Source: Hyphomicrobiales bacterium
GTDB taxonomy: Bacteria; Pseudomonadota; Alphaproteobacteria; Rhizobiales; Rhizobiaceae
Direction of reading: 5' to 3'
DNA: 38,761 bases
Assembly (NCBI GenBank): GCA_024225445.1
Contig: JAAEMP010000044.1
Location: forward strand, 1 to 38,761
A model generated the notes under the pieces. It was given only the letters and a program-made list of their open reading frames with translations. It did not search any database and was not told where the DNA came from. Both the position numbers and the translations under genes were made by a program. This document shows positions 30,724-38,761 of the stretch, piece by piece. The number at the start of each line of letters is the position of its first letter. Position 1 is the first letter of the stretch.

Positions 30724-32148
30724 CTACAGGCCAAGAGTGCTGTATGATTTAACCACCCGATCTATCGAAATCATATAGGCGGCAGTTCTCAAATCCATAC
30801 TCGGATCTTCAGCCTTCAGGCGATGCCACATGTCGCGCATATTGTTATAGGCGCCGCGCATGGTGTCATCAAGGCCAGAACGTACAAGCGCCAACTCATC
30901 AGCACCGGAGACAAAGGCACCGCGCAATTCATCGGGAAAGGATTCACCAGTCATTTTCTCCAGCGCCTCGATCACCATTTCCTGACGGGCCTCCTCCTGG
31001 CGACGTTGCATACGACCAAAGCGGATATGGGAAAGGTTTTTCACCCACTCGAAATAGGAAACCGTCACGCCTCCGGCATTGGCAAACATATCCGGCATGA
31101 TCACCACACCATTTTTACGCAAAATTTCATCCCCGCCAGCAGTGATCGGCCCATTTGCCGCTTCGACAATGAAACGGGCTTTGACGCGCCCGGCATTGTC
31201 CATATTAATTACCCCTTCCAGGGCGGCAGGGATCAGAATATCACAATCATGTTCCAGTACCAGAGAACCATCTTCCACGTGCTTGCCATGGGGAAATTTG
31301 GCCACACCACCATATTCACTGATGTGGGATTTCAGCGTTTCAATATCAAGGCCATTATCATTGATGACCGCACCGTCATGCTCAATTACCGCAACGATCT
31401 TGCAATCATCTTCCTCCTGCAGGAATTTACCGGCATGATAACCCACATTACCCAGTCCCTGGATAACAACACGTTTTCCGCCAAGACCACCCTTCAGACC
31501 AGCCGCCTCCTTATCCATTTCATGACGAAAAAATTCACGAATGCCATATTGCACGCCGCGTCCGGTTGCCTCAACCCGCCCGCGAATACCGCCAACTTCC
31601 AGCGGCTTGCCGGTGACGCAGGCCCTTGCATCAATATCGGTGGTGTTCATGCGGTGGTACTGGTCAGCAATCCAGGCCATCTCACGCTCACCGGTTCCCA
31701 TGTCAGGCGCCGGTACATTTTGGGAAGGATTAATCAGATCGCGCTTGATCAGTTCAAACGCGAAACGCCTGGTAATGTGTTCAAGCTCATCTTCATCCCA
31801 TGCGCGCGGATCAATACACAAGCCACCTTTCGAACCACCAAACGGCACTTCCACCAGAGCACATTTATATGTCATCAGCGATGCAAGAGCCTCAACCTCG
31901 TTCTGGTCGACACTCAACGCATAACGAATGCCGCCTTTCACTGGTTCCGCGTGTTCGGAATGGACTGACCGGTAACCGGTAAAAGTCTGGATTTTGCCTC
32001 GCAATTTCACGCCAAAGCGCACCGTATAGGTAGAATTGGCCACGCGAATCTTGTCGATTATATCCGATGACAGGTCCATTTTTTCCGCGGCACGCATGAA
32101 AAGCATTTCCACACTTTCCCGAAATCCTGGCTCATTTTTCGATGACAT
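30724..32148 (-). CDS. Glutamate dehydrogenase (NAD-type, GluDH family)
   Basis: Interconverts glutamate and 2-oxoglutarate plus ammonia. In 474 residues it shows the catalytic region MTYKCALVEVPFGGSKGG, with the active-site lysine in the KGGLCIDPRAWDEDE stretch and its surroundings. The glycine-rich nucleotide motif VVIQGLGNVGYHAG and the late MPDMFANAGGVTVSYFEWVKN also fit. The GlnN-x-GlnNVPAPDMGTGEREMAWIAD segment is typical of the GluDH-1 family, close to the mitochondrial enzyme. ATG 32148 has a strong GGAGGAAA site. Together with arginase and ornithine cyclodeaminase it would let the cell drain amino nitrogen into 2-oxoglutarate. Confidence 0.95.
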   Translation of the reverse strand: MSSKNEPGFRESVEMLFMRAAEKMDLSSDIIDKIRVANSTYTVRFGVKLRGKIQTFTGYRSVHSEHAEPVKGGIRYALSVDQNEVEALASLMTYKCALVEVPFGGSKGGLCIDPRAWDEDELEHITRRFAFELIKRDLINPSQNVPAPDMGTGEREMAWIADQYHRMNTTDIDARACVTGKPLEVGGIRGRVEATGRGVQYGIREFFRHEMDKEAAGLKGGLGGKRVVIQGLGNVGYHAGKFLQEEDDCKIVAVIEHDGAVINDNGLDIETLKSHISEYGGVAKFPHGKHVEDGSLVLEHDCDILIPAALEGVINMDNAGRVKARFIVEAANGPITAGGDEILRKNGVVIMPDMFANAGGVTVSYFEWVKNLSHIRFGRMQRRQEEARQEMVIEALEKMTGESFPDELRGAFVSGADELALVRSGLDDTMRGAYNNMRDMWHRLKAEDPSMDLRTAAYMISIDRVVKSYSTLGL

Positions 32149-32342
32149 TAGACTTTCCTCCTACATCGCCTGATGCGAGCATGACAGGATTTTGTAGTTT
32201 TACAACGAAAATTGAGGGATTTTCACCAAAAAAAGAACGGAATCGAGATTTGTGGCCACCCAGCGCTTTTTGATGGCGCAAATGAGATTTTGCCGTTGGC
32301 CCAGTCTCCACTTGTTGCCTGCAATACTGATACCCGGCCAAT

Positions 32343-32828
32343 TCACCGGTTCTTGCTAAATATCAGCGCTTCAATGCCAGATTCACCCTCGCCGCAATTG
32401 GCAGTGATACCGGTTTGGGTGAACCCGTGCTTTTGATAAAATCCAATGGCAGATTTATTCTGTTCTTCAACTTCCAGGGTCAGATTCTGGAATTCAAAAA
32501 AACAACCCTCAATTTCTTCAAGCAGCATTCGGCCAACACCCCGGCCCTGAAATTCAGGCAATATATAGAGCCGGTGCAGTTTAACGGTGGTATCGTTGAT
32601 CCGGCTTGCAAAAGCGGTACCGGCCATTTTGTTTCCGTCATCAGCCACCAAAAACTCGGAAACCGGCGTTTTCAGGTTCTGCTCCAGTGCACTTATTGAG
32701 TGCCACTGACCGGTAATCTCGGCAACTCTTTCAACGCCGTAAATCTCATCATAAGTATCATGCCAGACCCTGCCCAGAAGCTGGCTGATTGCCTCGACAT
32801 CTCGCTTTGAAGCTGTTCGCACCCACAT
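32343..32828 (-). CDS. GNAT family N-acetyltransferase
   Basis: A 161-residue acetyltransferase. Motif A is clear: LHRLYILPEFQGRGVGRMLLEEIE (QGRGVG binds the acetyl-CoA pyrophosphate), followed by motif B, VEEQNKSAIGFYQKHGFTQTG. The N-terminus MWVRTASKRDVEAISQLLGRVWHDTYDEIYG is typical of small-molecule acetyltransferases. ATG 32828 follows CAGGGA. It lies 44 bp downstream of gatB on the same strand and may share its transcript. Substrate unknown. Confidence 0.9.
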   Translation of the reverse strand: MWVRTASKRDVEAISQLLGRVWHDTYDEIYGVERVAEITGQWHSISALEQNLKTPVSEFLVADDGNKMAGTAFASRINDTTVKLHRLYILPEFQGRGVGRMLLEEIEGCFFEFQNLTLEVEEQNKSAIGFYQKHGFTQTGITANCGEGESGIEALIFSKNR

Positions 32829-32871
32829 GGATTAGATCCCTGAACCAGAATCAGATTGTTAACACTTAAGC

Positions 32872-34371
32872 CTAAAGTCCTAATTTTTCCCGCAAAAGCT
32901 GATTGACCATTTGCGGGCTGGCCTTGCCGCCGGTAGCCTTCATCACCTGACCGACAAACCAACCGACCATCTTCGGCTTTTCACGAACTTCTGCGACCTT
33001 ATCCGGATTGGCAGCAATAATCTCATCCACAGCAGCCTCGATTGCGCCTGTATCAGTTACCTGCTTCATGCCACGTTCTTCAACAATTGCCACCGGGTCC
33101 CCACCTTCAGTCCAGACAATCTCGAACAGATCCTTGGCAATCTGGCCGGAAATTGTATTGGCCGTGATCAAGTCGATAATTGCACCAATCTGCTCGGGAG
33201 TAATCGGAGAATCTTTGATCGTATGGTCTTCTTCTTTTAACTTGCCGAGCAAATTGTTGATCACCCAGTTGGCTGCCAGTTTCCCGTCCCGGCCGGCTGC
33301 TACCTGCTCATAGAAATCAGCGATGGATTTTGTTGAAACAAGAATCGAAGCATCATAGGCAGACAACCCCATTTCATCCCTTAATCTGTCATGTTTGTCA
33401 TCAGGAAGCTCGGGCAGATGACTGGCAAGATCGTCAACATATTCCTGCGTAAATTCCAGAGGCAGCAGATCAGGATCAGGAAAATAGCGGTAATCATGCG
33501 CATCTTCTTTTGAACGCATCGAGCGGGTTTCACCTTTTGCCGGATCAAAAAGACGCGTCTCCTGATCAATCACCCCACCATCTTCTATCACCGCAATCTG
33601 GCGGCGCGCTTCAGCTTCGATTGCCTGGCCGACAAACCGTATTGAATTAACATTTTTGATTTCACACCGGGTGCCAAATTCGCCACCGGGTTTTCTCACC
33701 GATACATTGACATCTGCACGCAACGATCCCTGCTCCATATTGCCATCACATGTACCCAGATAACGCAAAATAGTACGCAGTTTGGTAACATAGGCTCTGG
33801 CTTCTTCCGAAGAGCGAATATCAGGCTTGGAGACAATTTCCATCAATGCGATACCTGTACGGTTGAGATCGACGAAACTCATCAACGGGTGCTGATCATG
33901 CATGGATTTACCGGCATCCTGCTCCAGATGCAGTCGCTCAACACCTATCTCGACTTCCTCAAAGTCACCCTGCTTGTCAGGGCCCACTTCGATCTTGATA
34001 GTACCTTCGCCGATGATCGGATTCTTGAACTGCGAAATCTGATAGCCCTGTGGCAAATCAGGATAAAAATAGTTCTTGCGGTCAAACACCGAACGCAGGT
34101 TAATCTGAGCCTTTAATCCCAACCCGGTGCGCACCGCCTGAGCTACGCATTCCTCGTTGATCACCGGCAACATACCAGGCATGGCTGCATCAACCAGTGA
34201 AACATTCGAATTGGCCGGCGCCCCAAATTTTGTTGAAGCTCCGGAAAACAGTTTTGAATTCGAGGAAACCTGGGCATGAACTTCCAGACCGATGATAACC
34301 TCCCAGTCGCCGGTGGCACCGGGAATGAAACGTTTGGGTTCGGCAATACGTGTGTCAATAATCTGGGTCAT
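32872..34371 (-). CDS. gatB: Asp-tRNA(Asn)/Glu-tRNA(Gln) amidotransferase subunit B
   Basis: The kinase/tRNA-binding subunit of the GatCAB complex, which turns mischarged Glu-tRNA(Gln) (and Asp-tRNA(Asn)) into the correct species. The 499 residues have the signature [23 protein letters not shown], the [17 protein letters not shown] motif, [13 protein letters not shown], and [14 protein letters not shown]. The C-terminal YqeY-like tail includes [19 protein letters not shown]. It is full length and intact. gatA and gatC are not in the window, so the complex is encoded in separate places or beyond it. The ribosome binding site before ATG 34371 is weak. Confidence 0.97.
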   Translation of the reverse strand: MTQIIDTRIAEPKRFIPGATGDWEVIIGLEVHAQVSSNSKLFSGASTKFGAPANSNVSLVDAAMPGMLPVINEECVAQAVRTGLGLKAQINLRSVFDRKNYFYPDLPQGYQISQFKNPIIGEGTIKIEVGPDKQGDFEEVEIGVERLHLEQDAGKSMHDQHPLMSFVDLNRTGIALMEIVSKPDIRSSEEARAYVTKLRTILRYLGTCDGNMEQGSLRADVNVSVRKPGGEFGTRCEIKNVNSIRFVGQAIEAEARRQIAVIEDGGVIDQETRLFDPAKGETRSMRSKEDAHDYRYFPDPDLLPLEFTQEYVDDLASHLPELPDDKHDRLRDEMGLSAYDASILVSTKSIADFYEQVAAGRDGKLAANWVINNLLGKLKEEDHTIKDSPITPEQIGAIIDLITANTISGQIAKDLFEIVWTEGGDPVAIVEERGMKQVTDTGAIEAAVDEIIAANPDKVAEVREKPKMVGWFVGQVMKATGGKASPQMVNQLLREKLGL

Positions 34372-34543
34372 GGTGGCTACTGTCAGGTTCTACAATTACA
34401 TAGCGAAGAGGGTTGCATCTCTATTGCAGTGAAGCGCAGTTCCAGTCAAGCAAGTCTTTAATTGCAGGGCTGGTTTCTTTTGAGAATTGTGCAAGTTCAG
34501 GTCGCTAGTTTTGCAAATAGAAGTGACAATAAACTGTGTCTTT

Positions 34544-35296
34544 TCAGATACGAAGCGAAGGCAATCCAATGCCGGTACTTTCAAATCCACCATCAGCTGC
34601 AATCACCTGCCCTGTCACATAACTGGCTCTGTCAGAACACAGGAACCTTGTTACTTCAGCTATTTCATCTTCCGAACCGTAACGATTTAAAGGGATTGCA
34701 TCATGATAGGCATCGATAATATCCTGGGTATGGACTGCCATTGCAAGTTTCGTCCGCACGGGTCCCGGTGCCACACAATTAACCCTGATACCGAATTCCC
34801 CCAGTTCTGCTGCATATTGCTGGGTCAGATGGATCACGGCTGCTTTTGAAGTGCCGTATGCAACCCTCAAAGTAGACGCCCGCAACCCTGATATTGAGGC
34901 AATATTGACAATACAGCCACCGCTTTTCTTCAACGCCGGTGTGACCGCCTGGGAGCATAGGAATACGCCGTCCAGATTGGTCGCCATGACTTCACGCCAG
35001 CGTTGAAAATCCGTGCCTTCAATCGGGCCGAAATCAGCTACACCGGCATTGTTGACCAGGGCATCCAGGCGTCCCAGAGCCGCCTCGGCTTCTCCAACCA
35101 TTTCATTTACCTGGTCTGGTTCACTGATGTCATAGGTCAGTGCCGTTACACCATTCAACCCCCCGGCGGCTTTGGCAAGTTCCTTACCATCGCGATCAAC
35201 CATTGCAACCTTTCGCCCGTCAGCCAGAAAAAGCTTGGTGGTGGCCAGCCCGATACCGCGCGCCGCGCCGGTGACAATAGCCGTTTGTTCACTCAT
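34544..35296 (-). CDS. Short-chain dehydrogenase/reductase
   Basis: A classical SDR of 250 residues from ATG 35296, which follows GGGGA. Motifs: TGAARGIG (residues 9-16), NNAG (about 83-86), catalytic Ser in NIASISG, YGTSK (Tyr and Lys), and VAPGPVRT. The 3-oxoacyl-ACP-reductase-like overall pattern covers hundreds of uncharacterised oxidoreductases; the substrate is probably an alcohol, sugar alcohol or 3-hydroxyacyl compound. Several upstream codons are open to 35449 but lack a start site. It stands alone, about 170 bp from gatB. Confidence 0.92.
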   Translation of the reverse strand: MSEQTAIVTGAARGIGLATTKLFLADGRKVAMVDRDGKELAKAAGGLNGVTALTYDISEPDQVNEMVGEAEAALGRLDALVNNAGVADFGPIEGTDFQRWREVMATNLDGVFLCSQAVTPALKKSGGCIVNIASISGLRASTLRVAYGTSKAAVIHLTQQYAAELGEFGIRVNCVAPGPVRTKLAMAVHTQDIIDAYHDAIPLNRYGSEDEIAEVTRFLCSDRASYVTGQVIAADGGFESTGIGLPSLRI

Positions 35297-35703
35297 TGAA
35301 TAATCCCCAGATGATAAACTTAGCAATTCGTGCAGATGTATAGAATGCCTGCAAAATAAATGACAGCTCTGTATTTCAAACCATAAGTGTCCAATCCGAA
35401 ACTCTGAGCACCGTGATTCAATTGAACCCGAGTGTTTTGTGTCGCTCAATCTGCGACCTTGCAGTTGCCAAAATACACAAAATACTCCCGCCAGTGACCG
35501 TTGCCAAACTCAAACTGGAAAATTGTGGCAAGGTCGAAACGATCACCGTCAAATAAAGCCGATAAACAAATTTGCTACCCAGTTGTAAGCATTTCCGGTA
35601 ATGTGTCCGATATGGGTACTGCCGGTAATTGCCACAAACCTAAAACTTGCTTCCCCCGGGTTGGCTTTTAGTTTCACCGGCTCAATCTAACCACAGGATA
35701 ATC
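35297..35703. other. Intergenic region
   Basis: About 407 bp between the divergent SDR and cyclic-nucleotide-binding genes. I see no gene, strong terminator or clear operator. Confidence 0.5.
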
Positions 35704-36089
35704 ATGAGTGCTGTACGCCTGAATGACGAAGTGCTGAATGAACTACTGCAGATTTGCAAGCAAAGGCAGTTTAAGCCGGGAGAAAAAATCACCGTAAAGG
35801 GCGAACTTCCCAAAAGCATGTATTTCTTTCTGGCCGGCTGGATCGACATCCGATTTTTTGAAGATGGCGGCGGCGCATCCAGCCTGCGGGTAGGTGAAAG
35901 ATCTGCTCTGGGTGAAATGAGTTTTTTTCAGGCAATAACGCTGTCGCGACTGCGGTAGCGGTAAGCGCGGTCACCGCCCTTGAGCTGGATCAAAACGCTC
36001 TGGACAAACTTGAGGCAAAAAATCCCCAGGCAGCAGACGAGTTTGCAAATTATCTGACCAAAACCATAGATAAGCGCCTGCGACAATAA
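35704..36089 (+). pseudogene. Cyclic nucleotide-binding domain protein, frameshifted
   Basis: A single CNB domain, beginning MSAVRLNDEVLNELLQICKQ, with the typical GEKITVKGELPKSMYFFLAGWIDI and LGEMSFF core. ATG 35704 follows AGGA. After SFF the frame breaks in a T7 run at 35932-35938 and stops at 35958. Adding one T restores the family pattern, SGNNAVATAVAVSAVTALELDQ...EFANYLTKTIDKRLRQ, to TAA 36087-36089, for a protein of about 128 residues. It is a real frameshift, a homopolymer sequencing error, or programmed slippage. If intact it would sense cAMP or cGMP or serve as an adaptor; there is no output domain. Confidence 0.8.
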
Positions 36090-36165
36090 CTGGCTTCTAG
36101 AAAACACTTCAATTGGGGCACTTCTGGTTTATTCCGGGAGTTAGGGTATCGACAACCCTGCATTT

Positions 36166-37119
36166 TCAATCTGATAATGTCTCCTTGGCCCTTTTGAACG
36201 CCAGTGCAGACAATGCCAGATCACCTAATGCATGGCCCCGAAATATGAAAGCGTTCCGTTCATCTCCGTTGATGCGGCCCTTGCACTTGCCCAGCACCAA
36301 CCCGGTTAAATCCCCACAGACCCATTCACCACGGACAAGTTTTTCTGGAAGCACGGCCTCCTGCTCCAGATCATCAATGATGATTGTGTCAAATCTTTCA
36401 AAAGTATCTTTGATCCATGGCACACCCAGATCAGCAACGGCGCTAAACGATCCGGGTTTCGTCCAGTCAGCATCAAGGAACGGCACAAAATCCGGCGAAA
36501 AGGAGATACTGGTTGCGATCAAATCCGCACCTTTGATGGCTTCTTTAGCGCTCGCGCATACTACCGCAGACAAGTTCATGCCGTCAGCCATCTCGACAAG
36601 GCTGTTAATATTGGCCTGTCCACGTCCAAAAATCCTGATTTCCTCCAATGGGTAAATGTCATGATAGGCCTGCAGGTGGCTTTTCGCCTGCACACCAGTT
36701 CCGATAAAAGCGGCAACAGATGATTCCGGTCTCGCCAGGTATTTTGCTGCCACCGCACTCAGTCCCGCGGTACGCACCGCCGTAATCCAGTTGCCATCCA
36801 TTATCGCAACCGGAAGTCCTGTATCACTGTCTAGCATCGTCACCAGACCGTTGATTTGCGCCAGTCCCTTTTCCGAATTACGTGGATTCAACACCACCGT
36901 TTTGACCGCCAGTAATGGCGGATCATCAGCCGCCGCCAATGCCGCCATCATATACCGTCCATCCGGAGGCAGAAGAACCGCCTTGGGTGCAGCCCAGACA
37001 GTTCCATTCTCACCGCCAAAAATCAGGGCCTCGATACTGTCAATAACTTCAGCAGTATTGATCCCCAACCGGGTCAGATCATCTTCGCTGAAATAGAGAA
37101 TGTTGTTCAACTGTGACAT
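36166..37119 (-). CDS. Ornithine cyclodeaminase / mu-crystallin family protein
   Basis: Third family member in the window, 317 residues, starting at ATG 37119. The Rossmann motif is FIGTGVQAKSH (about residues 138-148), with Lys73 (LLAVKTVVL) and Arg116 (TAVRTAGLSA) in the expected places. Near the catalytic-Asp position it reads SAVADLGVPWIKDTF; an Asp is present but the GGDCPGK sequence of true ornithine cyclodeaminases is not. Function may be an amino-acid dehydrogenase, ketimine reductase or cyclodeaminase of another substrate. It stands alone. Confidence 0.86.
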   Translation of the reverse strand: MSQLNNILYFSEDDLTRLGINTAEVIDSIEALIFGGENGTVWAAPKAVLLPPDGRYMMAALAAADDPPLLAVKTVVLNPRNSEKGLAQINGLVTMLDSDTGLPVAIMDGNWITAVRTAGLSAVAAKYLARPESSVAAFIGTGVQAKSHLQAYHDIYPLEEIRIFGRGQANINSLVEMADGMNLSAVVCASAKEAIKGADLIATSISFSPDFVPFLDADWTKPGSFSAVADLGVPWIKDTFERFDTIIIDDLEQEAVLPEKLVRGEWVCGDLTGLVLGKCKGRINGDERNAFIFRGHALGDLALSALAFKRAKETLSD

Positions 37120-37210
37120 TTACTCAATCTGTTTCCTGCATTACCCATTTTTAGATCCCGTCTTCCGCAAGAAAGCCAATTCGTCAAAAATCAAAAAAAA
37201 CATGACACCC

Positions 37211-38008
37211 CTATGACACCAGCATCGCTTCACCTGACGCAACCAATGTTTGTCGAATGTCATCCTTTGACACTTCCAGCAGATGATTTGGTGAAATTTC
37301 CTGCCATTTTTCGCTGGTCCCGTGAAGCGGTTCGGAAGCGATGGCTCGTCCACCATGATCCAGACTGTCAGAGACATATAATGTGGGGCTTTTGTTATCT
37401 GATGCGTGGCGAAATCCGAATATTTTCTTGCCGTCGCAAAATACACAGGTAAGCCGTATAGGCTGATTCAAAGCATCATTACTCCTTGCCAGTTCACTCA
37501 CCTGTCTGATTGAGGTTTGTACTGCATTTTTTACATCACAGTTCAAACCATTCGTTAGCAACAACAGAAAAAACAATTCTGAATCCGTGCAACCCCGCCT
37601 GGCATCGTAAAATTGGTCGACCAGCAAATTTTCGACATCTCGACGTATCAGACCAAACTGGCCAATGCCGCCATTGTGGGCAAATGACCAGTTCCCGAAC
37701 GAAAACGGGTGACAATTCTCTCGCGAAGTCATGCCAAAAGTTGATGCTCTGACATGCGCTATAAACAGTCCGGACTGCACCAGTCGGCAAATGCTTGGCA
37801 AATTGCCATCAGACCAGGCGGGTAATACGTCTTTGAAAAGACCAGGTTCCTGCAAACCATCATACCAGGCAATCCCAAACCCGTCACCATTCACTGCCAG
37901 TTTTGCTTCCTGGGCTTCCTGGCTTTGCTCAAGCAATGAATTCTTTGGCTTGACAATGATGTTTTCCAGAGGAATCTTTTTCCCGATATAGGCAACCAGA
38001 CGGCACAT
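37211..38008 (-). CDS. Class II glutamine amidotransferase (YafJ-like)
   Basis: A 265-residue N-terminal-nucleophile glutaminase. Cys2 is exposed after Met removal (MCRLVAYIG). The family motifs NGDGFGIAWYD, FIAHVRASTFG and NWSFAHNGGIGQFG follow, as in YafJ/GAT_4 proteins. It releases ammonia from glutamine, but no partner synthase is fused or adjacent, so the acceptor is unknown. The ribosome binding site before ATG 38008 is weak. Confidence 0.9.
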   Translation of the reverse strand: MCRLVAYIGKKIPLENIIVKPKNSLLEQSQEAQEAKLAVNGDGFGIAWYDGLQEPGLFKDVLPAWSDGNLPSICRLVQSGLFIAHVRASTFGMTSRENCHPFSFGNWSFAHNGGIGQFGLIRRDVENLLVDQFYDARRGCTDSELFFLLLLTNGLNCDVKNAVQTSIRQVSELARSNDALNQPIRLTCVFCDGKKIFGFRHASDNKSPTLYVSDSLDHGGRAIASEPLHGTSEKWQEISPNHLLEVSKDDIRQTLVASGEAMLVS

Positions 38009-38572
38009 CGCAAATATAACCCACGTGCATTTTGAGATATAAGAATCTACATTTGACTACAGTTCTGCGTATAACATACAGAATTTTCAGAAAACAATCC
38101 ATTACTGTCGAAATGTATTATTCCCGCCGCCCTACCCGGTTTTCAAGGCGAGAATGTCGGCCAACCTGAAGACCTGTTTATTTAACTGAAAATTTCCAGG
38201 TAAAGGAAACTGAACTTCCTGAATGACAATTTATTCGGGCACGAGGCGCAAGTATGTGAGTTAAACCTACTTCAGGAAAACCCAAAATGGATAGCGCCAG
38301 GCAACCATAACAAAACTGGTATTCACTGGAGTGATCGGGCAATCGGTGAATAACGTGTGCAAATTCCCCAAAAATGGCACCAACAAATTCTAATCTTCAA
38401 TTCATTTATTACGGTACTATTGATGACAATTCTATTTGCACGGGTAAATAATTCCTTGCTTCAAACCTGATTGTCACAATTGGTTAATCATATTTCCATA
38501 TGTCTGAAAAATCACTCTCAATCAGAAAAGACCGGTTGGGACAACAGCTATCGCAATGATTGAGAGGCTATT
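38009..38572. other. Intergenic region
   Basis: About 564 bp, AT-rich, between the glutamine amidotransferase and the partial gene at the right edge. TTGACT near 38,052 and TATAAC about 18 bp on could form a promoter, but nothing open follows it at once. No gene or strong repeat is supported. Confidence 0.4.
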
Positions 38573-38761
38573 GTGTTCGAAATACATCAACTGCAGCACA
38601 GGCGTATTATTATGATGGCATCTGCTGCACTGGTCTTTGGCTACTTTGCAATCTGGCAACTCTTTGCTTCCCTGTTCGACATGGGGTCACTTAGCCAGTG
38701 GGATTACATGTCAAAAGAATTCTATCTGCTTGTATGTTGTGTATTGATGATAACCAGCATC
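38573..38761 (+). CDS. N-terminal part of a membrane protein (cut by window edge)
   Basis: An open frame from GTG 38573, behind GAGAGG, runs to the window end (63 codons). After a short polar N-terminus (MFEIHQLQHRR) there is a first membrane segment, IIMMASAALVFGYFAIWQLFA, then a loop SLFDMGSLSQWDYMSKEF and a second segment beginning YLLVCCVLMITSI. Two-helix openings like this occur in sensor kinases, diguanylate cyclases and many small membrane proteins; the visible part cannot decide. Confidence 0.65.
   Translation, partial: MFEIHQLQHRRIIMMASAALVFGYFAIWQLFASLFDMGSLSQWDYMSKEFYLLVCCVLMITSI

Noticed and set aside
30823-31968. 381-codon plus-strand open frame opposite glutamate dehydrogenase
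   Set aside because: Pure shadow of a highly conserved gene; composition follows the opposite strand.

Overview
The window looks like a chromosomal segment of an alphaproteobacterium, most likely a marine or soil member of the Hyphomicrobiales with moderate GC content. This rests on my recognition of protein families (GatB, an NAD-type glutamate dehydrogenase, an arginase/ornithine cyclodeaminase pair with a divergent Lrp regulator, an OYE/acyl-CoA ligase pair) and on codon usage; no search was run. No ribosomal RNA genes or CRISPR arrays were seen, and only one tRNA gene (tRNA-Trp).

Left part (1-10.6 kb) is a catabolic/uptake cluster. A five-gene peptide/opine-type ABC importer (binding protein, two permeases, two ATPases) reads leftward. 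It faces a divergent amidase across a promoter with a 21-bp palindromic operator. A second amidase and an ornithine-cyclodeaminase-family oxidoreductase sit at the other end of the cluster. Two former members are broken: a dienelactone hydrolase at the left edge, and an arylsulfatase whose start codon overlaps the stop of the last ABC ATPase. The cluster appears to have been trimmed.

Middle part (10.6-24.5 kb) holds a probable EamA transporter remnant, two universal stress proteins, a complete 1,049-bp IS630-family insertion sequence with TA target duplication, a META-domain protein and a 150-bp MITE-like element. These are followed by an OYE-type oxidoreductase/CoA-ligase operon, an arginase/ornithine cyclodeaminase operon with a divergent Lrp regulator, a divergent SDR/LysR pair, a zinc-type quinone oxidoreductase and a GNAT-like protein.

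The region 24.5-30.4 kb is the most unusual. A self-cleaving S24-type repressor lies beside a NusG paralogue and a 64-aa protein. It has A/T-spaced CGGTA-N4-TACCG palindromes in its own promoter, and two more in the promoter of a 108-aa unknown protein that precedes a GrdB-like reductase. Further on are an ankyrin lipoprotein, a secreted alpha/beta-hydrolase-like protein and a reductive-dehalogenase-like iron-sulfur protein. The latter has a lost cluster cysteine, and its frame runs into the antisense strand of tRNA-Trp.

Right part (30.4-38.8 kb) is more ordinary metabolism: glutamate dehydrogenase, a GNAT acetyltransferase, GatB, an SDR, a frameshifted cyclic-nucleotide-binding protein, a third ornithine-cyclodeaminase-family protein, a class II glutamine amidotransferase and the start of a membrane protein cut by the window edge. 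Arginase, ornithine cyclodeaminase and glutamate dehydrogenase together suggest use of amino acids as carbon and nitrogen sources.
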